Below are positions 34,170-45,362 of a stretch of DNA of 64,000 nucleotides, one piece after another. Origin of the DNA: Mesorhizobium sp. (GTDB lineage: Bacteria; Pseudomonadota; Alphaproteobacteria; Rhizobiales; Rhizobiaceae); assembly GCA_004020875.1 (NCBI GenBank), contig SAPZ01000006.1, positions 1 through 64,000 on the forward strand, given 5' to 3'. Positions within the stretch are counted from its first letter, which is position 1, and every line of letters starts with the position of its first letter. The notes under the pieces are model-generated. The model saw only the letters and a list, made by a program, of their open reading frames with translations. It did not search any database and had not been told where the DNA came from. The translations under genes and the position numbers were made by a program.

Positions 34170-35354
34170 ATGTTCGAGACCCTGCAGCCCGCGCCCGCCG
34201 ACAAGATCCTTGCCCTGATCGGCCTCTATCGCAACGATCCACGTCTGGGCAAAGTCGACCTCGGCGTCGGCGTCTACAAGGACATCGACGGCAAGACGCC
34301 GGTGATGCGCGCCGTGCGCGAGGCCGAGAAGCGGCTGCTGGCCAGCCAGGACACCAAGACCTATCTCGGCCTTGCCGGCGACACCGGCTTCAATGCCGCC
34401 ATGATAAAGCTCGCCTTTGGCGAGAAGGCCGACCATTCGCGCATCCGCGCAGCTCAGGCCCCGGGGGGATCCGGCGCGCTCAGGCTGGTGGCCGAGCTTC
34501 TGCAGCGCACGCGTCCAGGCGCGACGGTCTGGCTGTCCGATCCGACCTGGCCGAACCATCTGCCGGTGATGCGCGCCGCCGGTCTGCAAGTTCGCGATTA
34601 TCCCTATTTCGACGCTGCTTCGGGCGCTGTGCGCTTCGACGAGATGCTGGCAACGCTCAGGGCGGCCAGTAGCGGCGACGTCGTGCTGCTGCATGGCTGC
34701 TGCCACAACCCGACCGGCGCCAATCTCGATCTCGATCAATGGGCGAAGGTCTCGGACGTTCTCCTGGAGCGCGGCCTGCTGCCTTTCGTCGACATCGCCT
34801 ATCAGGGGTTTGGCGAAGGCCTCGACGCCGACGCCGCCGGTCTGCGTCTGCTGGCCAGCAAGGTGCCGGAGATGGTCGTCGCTTCAAGCTGCTCGAAGAA
34901 CTTTGCCGTCTACCGCGACCGCGTGGGCGCCGCGATGATCATGGCCAAGGACGGCGCCCAGGCCGAGGTGGCGATGAGCCAGATGCTGGCAGCCGCGCGC
35001 GCGCTCTATTCGATGCCGCCGGATCATGGCGCGGCCGCCGTGCGGATGGTGCTGGAGGATGCCAACCTCAGAAAGGACTGGGAGACGGAACTCGAGGAGA
35101 TGCGGCTGCGCATGCTGAGGCTCCGCGTCGCCTTCGCCGAAGCATTGCGCCGGCAGTCCAACTCCGACCGCTTCGATTTCGTCGCCAGCCATCGCGGCAT
35201 GTTTTCCCGCCTCGGGCTGACCGAGGCGCAGGTCGAACGCCTGCGCACCGAGCACGCCGTCTACATGGTCGGTGACAGCCGCATCAACGTTGCCGGTCTG
35301 CCTGAAGACGGATTGGACAGTCTTGCCAAGGCGATCGTCTCGGTGCTCGACTGA
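34170..35354 (+). CDS. Aromatic-amino-acid/aspartate aminotransferase (class I)
   Basis: 394 residues from the ATG at 34170 (MFETLQPAPADKI) with GGAG nine bases upstream. Class I alpha PLP fold, with the typical aspartate/aromatic start PADKILALIGLYRNDPR and GVGVYKD. Substrate loops HGCCHNPTGANLDLDQW and the PLP lysine in SSCSKNFAVYRDRVG are present. The carboxylate-binding Arg lies in SRINVAGL. TyrB-like enzymes transaminate tyrosine, phenylalanine and aspartate; which dominates here cannot be told. Confidence 0.9.
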   Translation: MFETLQPAPADKILALIGLYRNDPRLGKVDLGVGVYKDIDGKTPVMRAVREAEKRLLASQDTKTYLGLAGDTGFNAAMIKLAFGEKADHSRIRAAQAPGGSGALRLVAELLQRTRPGATVWLSDPTWPNHLPVMRAAGLQVRDYPYFDAASGAVRFDEMLATLRAASSGDVVLLHGCCHNPTGANLDLDQWAKVSDVLLERGLLPFVDIAYQGFGEGLDADAAGLRLLASKVPEMVVASSCSKNFAVYRDRVGAAMIMAKDGAQAEVAMSQMLAAARALYSMPPDHGAAAVRMVLEDANLRKDWETELEEMRLRMLRLRVAFAEALRRQSNSDRFDFVASHRGMFSRLGLTEAQVERLRTEHAVYMVGDSRINVAGLPEDGLDSLAKAIVSVLD

Positions 35355-35435
35355 TGCCTGCGACAGCTGTGGACAAGTCACGCCGGCGAGCCGCTGAGAT
35401 GGCCGGATTGCGGGCTGAGCGCTAGGCTTGAGGCT

Positions 35436-36260
35436 ATGAAACCCTCGAAAGACATTTCCCGGCTGATCGAGATCATGGCGGCGCTGCGCGTGCCCAAGAC
35501 CGGCTGTCCGTGGGATGTCGAGCAGAACTTTTCGACCATCGCGCCATACACGATCGAGGAGGCCTATGAAGTGGCTGACGCGATCGCGCGTGGCGATTTC
35601 GAAGATTTGCGCGAGGAGCTGGGCGACCTGCTTTTGCAGGTCGTCTACCATGCGCAGATGGCCGAGGAAATCGGCGAGTTCGCTTTCGGCGATGTCGTCG
35701 AGGCCATCACCACCAAGATGATCCGCCGCCATCCGCACGTCTTCGGCGACGAGAAGGCGCGCAGCGCCGGCATGGCCAAGGGCATGTGGGAAAAGATCAA
35801 AGCTGAGGAGAAGGCTGAAAAGCGCAATGCCCGAGTCGCGCGTGGGCTCGATCCGGAAGATCACGGCAAAGGCTATCTCGACAGCGTGCCGGTCGCGCTC
35901 CCTGCCCTGACGCGCGCGCTGAAGCTGCAGGAGAAAGCCGCGCGCGTCGGCTTCGACTGGAGCGAGGCAGCCCCCATCCTCGACAAAATCGAGGAGGAGA
36001 TCGGTGAATTGCGCGAGGCGCTTGCCGGGGGCGATACCGGACCGATCAAGGACGAGTTCGGCGACATGCTGTTTGCCCTCGTCAATCTCGGCCGCCACCT
36101 CAAGCTCGACTCGGAAGCAGCACTCAGCGGCACCAATGAAAAGTTCCGCTCGCGCTTCCACTATGTCGAGCAGGCCTTGGCGGCTTCGGACAGTTCGCTG
36201 GAGAAGGCGACGCTCGAAGAGATGGAAGCACTCTGGCAGCAGGCCAAGGGCGCCAAGTAA
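35436..36260 (+). CDS. mazG: Nucleoside triphosphate pyrophosphohydrolase
   Basis: 274 residues with two MazG repeats. The first has CPWDVEQNFSTIAPYTIEEAYEVADAI and EELGDLLLQVVYHAQMAEE. The second has VGFDWSEAAPILDKIEEEIGELREAL and EFGDMLFALVNLGRHL, each with the EExxE and ExxD magnesium sites. It hydrolyses dNTPs or ppGpp-related nucleotides to monophosphates. Its stop is only 8 bp from the stop of the convergent hflX. Confidence 0.93.
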   Translation: MKPSKDISRLIEIMAALRVPKTGCPWDVEQNFSTIAPYTIEEAYEVADAIARGDFEDLREELGDLLLQVVYHAQMAEEIGEFAFGDVVEAITTKMIRRHPHVFGDEKARSAGMAKGMWEKIKAEEKAEKRNARVARGLDPEDHGKGYLDSVPVALPALTRALKLQEKAARVGFDWSEAAPILDKIEEEIGELREALAGGDTGPIKDEFGDMLFALVNLGRHLKLDSEAALSGTNEKFRSRFHYVEQALAASDSSLEKATLEEMEALWQQAKGAK

Positions 36261-36268
36261 TCAGCCGG

Positions 36269-37657
36269 TTAGCCGCCGTTCTTGCGATGCAGGCGGCTCT
36301 CGATCTCCTGCCGGGCGCTGTGCGTGGCCGTGAGCGAGAGGGTGACGCTGCCGTCCTCATTGTCGGTGCGCGAAACGATGTCGCCGTTGCGGTAGAGCCA
36401 GTCGACCTGGCCGAGCTGGGCCGGGCTCAACGTCACCGTCATCGTTTCCAGTTCGCCCGACACGCGCGTCTCGATGAGCGCCTTCAGCGTGTCGAGCCCC
36501 TCGCCGGTCACTGCCGAAATCGCGATCGGTGGAGACTTGCCGCTCGCGCCCTCCGCAAGCAGCCGCTCGCGATTGCCTTCGTCGAGCAGGTCGATCTTGT
36601 TCCAGACCTCGATCACACGGTTCGTGTCGGCGGCGTCGACGCCGAGATCGGCAAGGATGCGTTCGACATCCTCAGCCTGGGCCGCCGTGTCCGGATCGGA
36701 GATGTCGCGCAGATGCAGCACCAGATCGGCCTCGACCACCTCTTCCAGCGTCGCCCGAAAGGCGGCCACAAGATGAGTTGGCAGGTCGGAGATGAAGCCG
36801 ACCGTATCCGACAGGATGATCGGCGTGCCGTGCGGCAGCCGCACGCGCCGCAAGGTGGGATCGAGCGTCGCGAACAGCATGTCCTCTGCCAGCACCCCTG
36901 CCCCGGTCAGCCGGTTGAACAGCGTCGACTTGCCGGCATTGGTGTAGCCGACGATTGCCACGACCGGGAAAGGCACCTTCTTGCGCTTGGCCCGGTGGAG
37001 GTCGCGCGTGCGCCGCACCGTTTCAAGCTCGTGCTTCAGCTTGGTGATCTTGTCCTGCAGGATGCGGCGGTCGGATTCGATCTGGGTTTCGCCGGGACCG
37101 CCGAGGAAGCCGGCGCCGCCGCGCTGCCGCTCCAGGTGGGTCCAGCTGCGCACCAGTCGGCCCTTCTGGTAATTGAGATGCGCAAGCTCGACCTGCAGCG
37201 TGCCTTCCTTGGTGCGCGCCCGCTCGCCGAAGATCTCAAGAATGAGCCCGGTGCGGTCGAGCACCTTGGCATTCAGTTCTTTTTCGAGGTTGCGCTGCTG
37301 CACCGGCGTCAGCGGATGGTCGACAATGACCAACTCCGCCTTGCGCTCCTTCACGATGTCGGCGAACTCGGCCACCTTGCCGCTGCCGAGCAGCGTCGCC
37401 GGCCGCGGATCGGCGACCGTCACCACCGCGGTGTGGACCGGGTTGAGATCGATGGCACTGGCAAGCCCGACCGCCTCGTCATGGCGGGCATCCGCCGAGC
37501 GGGTCAGACGTGGACGGCTGGTTTCCTCGTCGCCGCGCGGCTGGCGGGTAAGCACCGGCACAATGACTACAGCCCGAGTCGGATCCTTGGCTTCCGGCCC
37601 GAGTTGATGTCCTTGTTTTCCGCGAACGCTGCGGTCCGCGTCCTTATCACGTGCCAA
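36269..37657 (-). CDS. hflX: GTPase HflX
   Basis: 462 residues from a TTG at 37657 that directly abuts the hfq stop. It has the HflX domain with the glycine-rich linker (RQRGGAGFLGGPGETQIE), then a G domain with GYTNAGKSTLFN (P-loop), DTVGFISDLP (G3) and NKIDLLD (G4). HflX splits stalled 70S ribosomes. The hfq-hflX order is conserved in bacteria. The first 50 residues are charged and poorly conserved, so the true start could be internal. Confidence 0.93.
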   Translation of the reverse strand: MARDKDADRSVRGKQGHQLGPEAKDPTRAVVIVPVLTRQPRGDEETSRPRLTRSADARHDEAVGLASAIDLNPVHTAVVTVADPRPATLLGSGKVAEFADIVKERKAELVIVDHPLTPVQQRNLEKELNAKVLDRTGLILEIFGERARTKEGTLQVELAHLNYQKGRLVRSWTHLERQRGGAGFLGGPGETQIESDRRILQDKITKLKHELETVRRTRDLHRAKRKKVPFPVVAIVGYTNAGKSTLFNRLTGAGVLAEDMLFATLDPTLRRVRLPHGTPIILSDTVGFISDLPTHLVAAFRATLEEVVEADLVLHLRDISDPDTAAQAEDVERILADLGVDAADTNRVIEVWNKIDLLDEGNRERLLAEGASGKSPPIAISAVTGEGLDTLKALIETRVSGELETMTVTLSPAQLGQVDWLYRNGDIVSRTDNEDGSVTLSLTATHSARQEIESRLHRKNGG

Positions 37658-37903
37658 TCAGACGCCCTGGCTTTCCTCGCCATCGAACATCTGAACCGGC
37701 TGGCTCGGCATGATCGTGGAAATGGCGTGCTTGTAGACGAGCTGGGAGTGCCCGTCACGCCGCAACAACACACAAAAATTGTCGAACGAAGTGACGACGC
37801 CGGTTAGCTTCACGCCGTTGATGAGGAAGATAGTAAGTGGATTTTTGCTCTTGCGAACTGAATTCAGGAACAGGTCCTGAAGGTTTTGCGATCGTTCCGC
37901 CAT
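37658..37903 (-). CDS. hfq: RNA chaperone Hfq
   Basis: 81 residues from the ATG at 37903 ([20 protein letters not shown]). Sm1 motif region [30 protein letters not shown] and Sm2 VYKHAISTI are present, as is the short C-terminal tail typical of alphaproteobacteria. It pairs small RNAs with mRNAs. It is immediately upstream of hflX with no gap. A longer frame to 38005 is not supported. Confidence 0.97.
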   Translation of the reverse strand: MAERSQNLQDLFLNSVRKSKNPLTIFLINGVKLTGVVTSFDNFCVLLRRDGHSQLVYKHAISTIMPSQPVQMFDGEESQGV

Positions 37904-38046
37904 TGTTTTTGTCTTTCGCCGATCCCCTTCGGTCTGCGGGCCAGTGCGCCAAATTACGCGGCACCTGTCAAGCGCGCAAACCCCCTCTTGCCGTTTAAAC
38001 GACAAGCAGAACGAGATAGTTGAGGTTCATTCCACCTTTGCGGTTA

Positions 38047-38910
38047 TCAGGCTGGACTTTTTTCCGCAACGTCAAAAAAAGCCTGCCGCAACGAAAGTGT
38101 CATAGAACCAGGGTGGCCGTTTGCTATCGGCGCGCCGTCGATTTCGATTACCGGCATGGCGATTGTGGTCGCCGAACTGATGAACGCCTCCCTGGCCGCC
38201 TTGGCCTCAGTGACCGAAAAACCGCGTTCCTCGATCTTGAGGCCGAGCTTGGCGGCGACGTCGAAGAGCGTGGTGCGGGTGATGCCACGCAGGATGCCGT
38301 GCTCGGCCGGCCGGGTCACCAGAACGCCGTCCCGGGTAACGATCCAGGCGTTGGACGAACCACCTTCCTTGACATTGCCATCCGCGTCGACGAACCAGGC
38401 TTCCTGGGCGCCGGCTTCCTTGGCCTTCTGTTTGGCAAGCACATTGGGCAAAAGGCCCGTGCTCTTGATGTCGACCCGGTCCCAGCGATTCTCGGGCACG
38501 GTGATGACCTTGATGCCGGTCTCCACCCGCTTCGCATTTGCCGCCGGATCGGCTTTCCTGGCGGTTATGACCAGGGAAGATTTCGTCCCCGTCGGCGGAA
38601 AAACGAAGTCACGGCTGGCGACGCCGCGTGTCACCTGCACATAGACGAGGCCGTTGACCACGCCATTGCGGTTGACCACCTCGCGCAGCAGCATCGGCAG
38701 GACGCCTTCCGAGACCGGCCAGGCGATCGACAGTTCCTTCAGCGAGCGCTTGAGCCGCGCAAGGTGGCGCTGCATGTCGACGATATGGCCACGGGCCACC
38801 TCGCAGACCTCATAGACGCCGTCGGCGAACTGGTAGCCGCGATCCTCAATGTGCACGCTGGCTTGGGCGTGGACGACATAGCGCCCGTTGACATAGGCAA
38901 TGCGCGGCAT
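38047..38910 (-). CDS. D-amino-acid aminotransferase (class IV)
   Basis: 287 residues from the ATG at 38910, which has GAGG six bases upstream. Fold-type IV PLP enzyme: VNGRYVVHAQASVHIEDRGYQFADGVYEV at the N-terminus, the PLP lysine in DIKSTGLLPNVLAKQKA (near residue 151), and EGGSSNAWIV with the glutamate that contacts the pyridine nitrogen. The wording fits D-alanine aminotransferase; 4-amino-4-deoxychorismate lyase is the alternative. The position between ntrX and hfq is the usual rhizobial one. Confidence 0.88.
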   Translation of the reverse strand: MPRIAYVNGRYVVHAQASVHIEDRGYQFADGVYEVCEVARGHIVDMQRHLARLKRSLKELSIAWPVSEGVLPMLLREVVNRNGVVNGLVYVQVTRGVASRDFVFPPTGTKSSLVITARKADPAANAKRVETGIKVITVPENRWDRVDIKSTGLLPNVLAKQKAKEAGAQEAWFVDADGNVKEGGSSNAWIVTRDGVLVTRPAEHGILRGITRTTLFDVAAKLGLKIEERGFSVTEAKAAREAFISSATTIAMPVIEIDGAPIANGHPGSMTLSLRQAFFDVAEKSPA

Positions 38911-38993
38911 GGGCATCCTCAGGGAAAAACGTCCGGACTTCTTAGGCGATTCCGCCGCTGTCGTAACAGACAATCGGCTGAGCCACGCCGGTC

Positions 38994-40355
38994 CTACACC
39001 CCCAGCGACTTCAGCTTGCGATGCAGGGCCGACCTTTCCATGCCGATGAACTCGGCCGTCTTCGAGATGTTGCCGCCGAAGCGGTTGATCTGGGCGATCA
39101 GATAGTCCTTCTCGAACTGCTCGCGTGCCTCGCGCAACGGCAGCGCCATGATGTGCTGGTCCGACTGGTTGGGTGTGCGTGGCATCACGTCGCCGATCTC
39201 GGAGGGCAGAAGGTCGGCGGTGATCGGCGCATCGGCCTCTTCGCCGCGCGCCAGAATCATCAGCCGTTCGACATTGTTGCGCAGCTGGCGAACGTTGCCC
39301 GGCCAGTTATGCGCCTGCAGCACGGCCAGCGCGTCGTCGCCGATGCGGCGCGGCTTGATGCCGGCCTGGCGCGCGATCTGCTTCATGAAATTGTCGACGA
39401 GATAGGGAATGTCCTCGCGCCGCTCGGCCAGCCCCGGCACAATGACCGGAACCACCGCCAGTCGGTGATAGAGGTCCTCGCGGAAGCGACCGTCTGCGAT
39501 CATCGCCTCGAGGTTTTGCGAGGTGGACGAGATGATGCGGACATCGACCTTGACGCGCTTGGTGCCGCCTACCCGCTCGAATTGCTGCTCGACCAACACG
39601 CGCAGGATCTTGTTTTGCGTTTCGCGCGGCATGTCGGCGACTTCGTCGATATAAAGGATGCCGCGATGCGCCTCCTCCAGCGCGCCGACTTTGCGTTCCG
39701 TACCGTTCGATTCGGTGCCGAACAGCTCGATCTCCATGCGCTCGGGCGTGATGGTGGCCGCGCTCAGCGTGACGAACGGACCAGTCTTGCGCGACGACAG
39801 CGCATGGATGGCGCGCGCGGTCAGTTCCTTGCCGGAGCCTGAGGGACCAACGATCATGACACGGCTGTTGGTGGGCGCGACGCGCTCGATAGTCTGCCGC
39901 AGTTGGCTCATGGCCGACGACATGCCGATCAGGTCGAAGGTCTCGCCGCTGCGCTGCTTGAGGTCGGAGACCTCGCGCCGCAGCTTGGACGTCTCCAGGG
40001 CGCGTTCGGCGATCAGGATGAGGCGATCGGCCTTGAACGGCTTCTCGATGAAGTCATAGGCGCCGCGCCGGATAGCCGACACCGCCGTTTCGATGTTGCC
40101 GTGGCCGGAAATCATCACCACCGGCATGCTGGGGTGCATGGTCTTGATCTCGTCAAGCAGAGCCAAGCCGTCGAGGCGCGAGCCCTGCAGCCAGATGTCG
40201 AGGAAAATCAGCCGCGGCGCGCGATCGGCGATCGCCGCCAGCGCGCTGTCGGCGTCATACGCCGTACGGGTTTCATGACCCTCGTCGCTCAGGATACCGG
40301 CGACAAGTTCGCGGATGTCTTCCTCGTCATCGACGATAAGAATGTCAGACGCCAT
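38994..40355 (-). CDS. ntrX: Response regulator NtrX
   Basis: 453 residues from the ATG at 40355 (MASDILIVDDEEDI). It has a receiver domain with phospho-Asp in LIFLDIWLQG, an AAA+ domain with Walker A GPSGSGKE and Walker B GILYIDEVADM, and a Fis-type helix-turn-helix at the C-terminus (NISKTAEFIGMERSALHRKLKSLGV). The loop that carries GAFTGA in sigma-54 activators reads GTESNGTERKVGALEEA, so it probably does not drive sigma-54. It overlaps ntrY by 11 bp and pairs with it. Confidence 0.95.
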   Translation of the reverse strand: MASDILIVDDEEDIRELVAGILSDEGHETRTAYDADSALAAIADRAPRLIFLDIWLQGSRLDGLALLDEIKTMHPSMPVVMISGHGNIETAVSAIRRGAYDFIEKPFKADRLILIAERALETSKLRREVSDLKQRSGETFDLIGMSSAMSQLRQTIERVAPTNSRVMIVGPSGSGKELTARAIHALSSRKTGPFVTLSAATITPERMEIELFGTESNGTERKVGALEEAHRGILYIDEVADMPRETQNKILRVLVEQQFERVGGTKRVKVDVRIISSTSQNLEAMIADGRFREDLYHRLAVVPVIVPGLAERREDIPYLVDNFMKQIARQAGIKPRRIGDDALAVLQAHNWPGNVRQLRNNVERLMILARGEEADAPITADLLPSEIGDVMPRTPNQSDQHIMALPLREAREQFEKDYLIAQINRFGGNISKTAEFIGMERSALHRKLKSLGV

Positions 40356-42636
40356 TACCGACCTTTTCAGTTTCTCGTTGGTGTTCGTTTCGACCTTCAC
40401 CGCGTGGCGGCGCGGCGACGACCGTTGCCGGAGGCAGGATGATCGAGATCATCGCGCCCCGGCCACCATGGAAATCCGCTGGCGCGTCGTGCAATTCGAG
40501 ACGGCCGCCATGGTCTTCCACGATCTTCTTGACGATAGCGAGGCCAAGTCCGGTGCCCTTCTCGCGCGTCGTCATATAGGGCTCGAGAAGCCTTTGGCGA
40601 TTCTCGCGCGGAAGCCCCTTGCCGTTGTCGATAACGTCGATTCGTATGGCGGCATCTCGGCGCCCGGCTTGAATCCGGATTGTGCCGTCCGAACGATCCT
40701 CCGGATCAAGTCCGTCGATCGCCTCGGCGGCGTTCTTGATGACGTTGCCGAAGGCCTGCGCCATCAGGCGGCTGTCGAAAGTGCCCTTCAACGGCTCGCT
40801 GCCGAAATCGCGCTGGAAAGCGATGTCGGGACGGCTGACCTCGACCAGGAAGGAGGCCTCTCGCAGCGACTCACGCAGGTCGATCGCCTTCATCTCCGGC
40901 TTCGGCATGCGAGCGAAGGCCGAGAATTCGTCGACCATGCGGCCGATGTCCTCGACCTGGCGGATGATGGTGTCGGTGCACTGGTCGAAGACCTCGCGAT
41001 CCTCGGTGATGACCTTGCCGTAGCGGCGCCTGATGCGCTCGGCCGAGAGCTGGATCGGCGTCAGCGGATTCTTGATCTCATGCGCGATGCGCCGCGCCAC
41101 ATCCGCCCAGGCCGAAGAACGCTGCGCCTGGACGAGATCGGTGATGTCGTCGACCGTGACCACGTAGGACTTCTCTTCCTCGCCGTCGTCGCCGGACTCG
41201 ACGGTAACCTGGACGTTGAAGGTGCGCTCCAGGCCGGTGCGGAAGAAGGTCACCTGTTCGCGGTAGACCGGCTTGCCTGACTGGCGTCCGATCTCGAAGA
41301 CCCGGCCGACAAGGGGCAGGACTGCCGAAAGGTTCTGGCCGAGTGTTGCACTGGCCGAAATCGCCAGCATGGTTTCGGCCGAGCGATTGACGATGGTGAT
41401 GATGCCGTAGGGATCGACGCCGATGACGCCGGCGGTGACGCCGGCCAGCACCGCCTCCGAGAAACGCCGGCGCTCGTCGATCAGATCCTTGGCCGAGAGG
41501 AGCTCGTTGCGCTGCGATTTGAGCTCGAGGATCATGTTGTTGAAGGTATCGCCGAGCGAGGCGACGTCGCCGTCGGACTGGCGCACGGGGACAGCGACGT
41601 CGAGATTGCCGGTGGCCACCTCGTCGGCAGCGCCGATCAGCTGGCGGATCGGCCGCACGATCCGATCGGCAACCGCGATGCCGGTCCAGATCGCCGACAG
41701 GATGATGATCAGCGTAAGCGACAGGTAAGGCAGCGCAAAGGCGACCTGCGAAGTCCGGCGGTTGTCCTCCAGGTTGCGGTATTCGTCTGTGTTGGCCTTG
41801 ACGATCTGTCGCGCCTTGATGACGTCGGGATCGACCAGCCGAATCGTATAGAGGTAAAGCCCCTCGATCTCGCGCAGCTTGATGATGGCGCCCATGATGT
41901 TGCGGGTGCGCGGTTCTATCAGAACCGGCTTGCCGTCGGACGCGGTGTCGACGGCGCCCGACGGCGGCTCGGGCATGGGGAAATCAGCATCGGTCTTGGC
42001 GTTCATGACGAACGAGCCGTCGGGCTTGATCAGGGCCGCATGCGCCAGTCCGCGTCCAACGGCTTCCTTGTTCAACAGATCGAGGAACCCGCCCCGGTCG
42101 AGGCCGTAGAGCGTGCGCGAGGCATCGAGATCGTAAGCCATCGACAATGTCGTGCCCTGCAGGTTGCGCGCGTTCTCCTGCACATAGGCGTCGGCAATCG
42201 ACAGCGACGAGTTGACGATCGTCTTGGTGCGTATCTCGAACCAGCGGTCGAGGCCGATGTCGAGCGTGATCGAGGCGATGATCGCCACCATGATGGCCGG
42301 GATGGCGGCAACCAGCGCGAACATCGCGACGATGCGCACATGCAGCCGCGAGGCGGCCCTGCCGTGGCGCCGCGCCAGGACGATGCGGCGCACCTCGCGC
42401 GCAATCAGCGCGATGAGGAACAGGACAAAGACGGCGTTGGCCGCGACCAGGGCCCAGGTCGTGTCGGCGGTCGGCGCGATCGGCGTGGCCCCGACCAGGA
42501 TGGCAAACGAGATCGCCGCCGTGATCACCGCGCCGGCGATGGCGACTACGCCGGGCAGCGCCAGCAGCCGTCGGCCGTCACGCGTGCCGGCCTGACTGAA
42601 AAGCGGTTGGTTCAGGGTCGGAGCCTCAGCTGCCAT
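40345..42636 (-). CDS. ntrY: Membrane sensor histidine kinase NtrY
   Basis: 763 residues. It has several N-terminal transmembrane helices (VVAIAGAVITAAISFAILVG, LVAANAVFVLFLIAL, FALVAAIPAIMVAIIASI) and one near residue 300. A HAMP domain, a PAS domain (AVLAGVTAGVIGVDPYGIITIVN), the phosphorylated His in [21 protein letters not shown], and a GHKL ATPase with GKGLP and GTGLGLAIVKKIVEDHGG follow. It phosphorylates NtrX in nitrogen and redox responses. A 126-bp gap separates it from ntrC and may hold its own promoter. Confidence 0.95.
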   Translation of the reverse strand: MAAEAPTLNQPLFSQAGTRDGRRLLALPGVVAIAGAVITAAISFAILVGATPIAPTADTTWALVAANAVFVLFLIALIAREVRRIVLARRHGRAASRLHVRIVAMFALVAAIPAIMVAIIASITLDIGLDRWFEIRTKTIVNSSLSIADAYVQENARNLQGTTLSMAYDLDASRTLYGLDRGGFLDLLNKEAVGRGLAHAALIKPDGSFVMNAKTDADFPMPEPPSGAVDTASDGKPVLIEPRTRNIMGAIIKLREIEGLYLYTIRLVDPDVIKARQIVKANTDEYRNLEDNRRTSQVAFALPYLSLTLIIILSAIWTGIAVADRIVRPIRQLIGAADEVATGNLDVAVPVRQSDGDVASLGDTFNNMILELKSQRNELLSAKDLIDERRRFSEAVLAGVTAGVIGVDPYGIITIVNRSAETMLAISASATLGQNLSAVLPLVGRVFEIGRQSGKPVYREQVTFFRTGLERTFNVQVTVESGDDGEEEKSYVVTVDDITDLVQAQRSSAWADVARRIAHEIKNPLTPIQLSAERIRRRYGKVITEDREVFDQCTDTIIRQVEDIGRMVDEFSAFARMPKPEMKAIDLRESLREASFLVEVSRPDIAFQRDFGSEPLKGTFDSRLMAQAFGNVIKNAAEAIDGLDPEDRSDGTIRIQAGRRDAAIRIDVIDNGKGLPRENRQRLLEPYMTTREKGTGLGLAIVKKIVEDHGGRLELHDAPADFHGGRGAMISIILPPATVVAAPPRGEGRNEHQRETEKVGNGV

Positions 42637-42762
42637 GTCGCGGTACAGAGTCGGTCATTGCGTCGGATGTATGCAACGCATTGTGGCGATTATGCAACAA
42701 GTGTGGCCGAGGACGAAATCTTTCCCCGTCAATTCGCCAATTACCGCGAGCGAGAGGCGGCT

Positions 42763-44219
<1,457 letters not shown>

Positions 44220-44223
<4 letters not shown>

Positions 44224-45362
44224 TTGCGGTCTCCTTCAGCTTCGTCGCCCGAGCCCTGCGATGTCTCTTTCCAGGCCGGCATAAGGACGCGAAAAGTGGT
44301 GCCGCGGGCGGTCGAATCGCATTCGATGATGCCGCCATGCTCACCGACGATCTTGGCGACCAAGGCCAGCCCGAGGCCGGACCCGTTCGGCTTGGTGGTG
44401 ATGAACGGATCGAACAGGATCGGCAGGATGTCTTCCGATACGCCGGGGCCATTGTCATGCACGCAGAATTCCAGCGGCAGCGAGACGCGGTCCTGCGTGC
44501 CGGGCACCGAGACGCGAATGCCCGGACGAAAGGCCGTCGAGAGCACGATCTCGCCCTGCGGGTCGGCGCCGATCGCCTCGGCGGCGTTCTTGACCAGATT
44601 GAGGAAGACCTGGATCAGCTGGTCACGGTTGGCGAAGACCGGAGGCAATGATGGATCATATTCCTCCAAGATCTTGATCCGCCTGGCAAAACCGTTCTTG
44701 GCAATCGCCTTCACATGATCCAGAACGACGTGGATGTTGACTGGGTAGCGCTCGATCGGCCGCTCGTCGGAAAACACTTCCATGCGGTCGACCAGCGAGA
44801 CGATGCGGTCAGTCTCGTCGGTGATCAAGCGGGTCAGCGCGCGATCCTCGTCTGAAGCCGACAATTCGAGCAGCTGCGCCGCGCCCCTGATGCCTGAGAG
44901 CGGGTTCTTGATTTCATGCGCCAGCATCGCGGCAAGGCCGGTGACGGAGCGCGCAGCGCCCCGATGCGTCATCTGGCGGTCGATCTTGTCGGCCATCGAC
45001 CGTTCCTGGAACATGACGACGACCGAGCCCGGAAACTCCGGCACCGGCGCTACATAGAGATCGACCATCTTCTCGATGCCGAGGCGCGGCGACGACACGT
45101 CGACGCGGTATTCGTTGACCGGCGCGCGCCGCTCACGCACCTGGTCGACGAGCGTCAGCAGCGGGCTGCCGAAGGGCACCAGCTTGGAGAGCGTGTTGCG
45201 AGCAAGCATATTCGCGCTCGAGCGAAAGAAATCCTCGGCGTCGGCATTGGCGAAAGTGATGAAGCCGTCGGGGTCGACCATGATCACCGGGCGGCGGATG
45301 GTGTTGAGCACGATGTTGGCGGCGTCCGCCATGTCAGTCGGCTGTGGGACGTCCGCCTTCAT
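44220..45362 (-). CDS. ntrB: Nitrogen regulation histidine kinase NtrB (NR-II)
   Basis: 380 residues from the ATG at 45362 ([10 protein letters not shown]), which overlaps the dusB stop by ATGA. A long open frame upstream to 45815 is a shadow of dusB. It has a PAS domain ([23 protein letters not shown]), the phospho-acceptor His in [23 protein letters not shown], and a GHKL domain with DNGPGV and [18 protein letters not shown]. No membrane helices, as expected for soluble NtrB controlled by PII. Confidence 0.95.
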
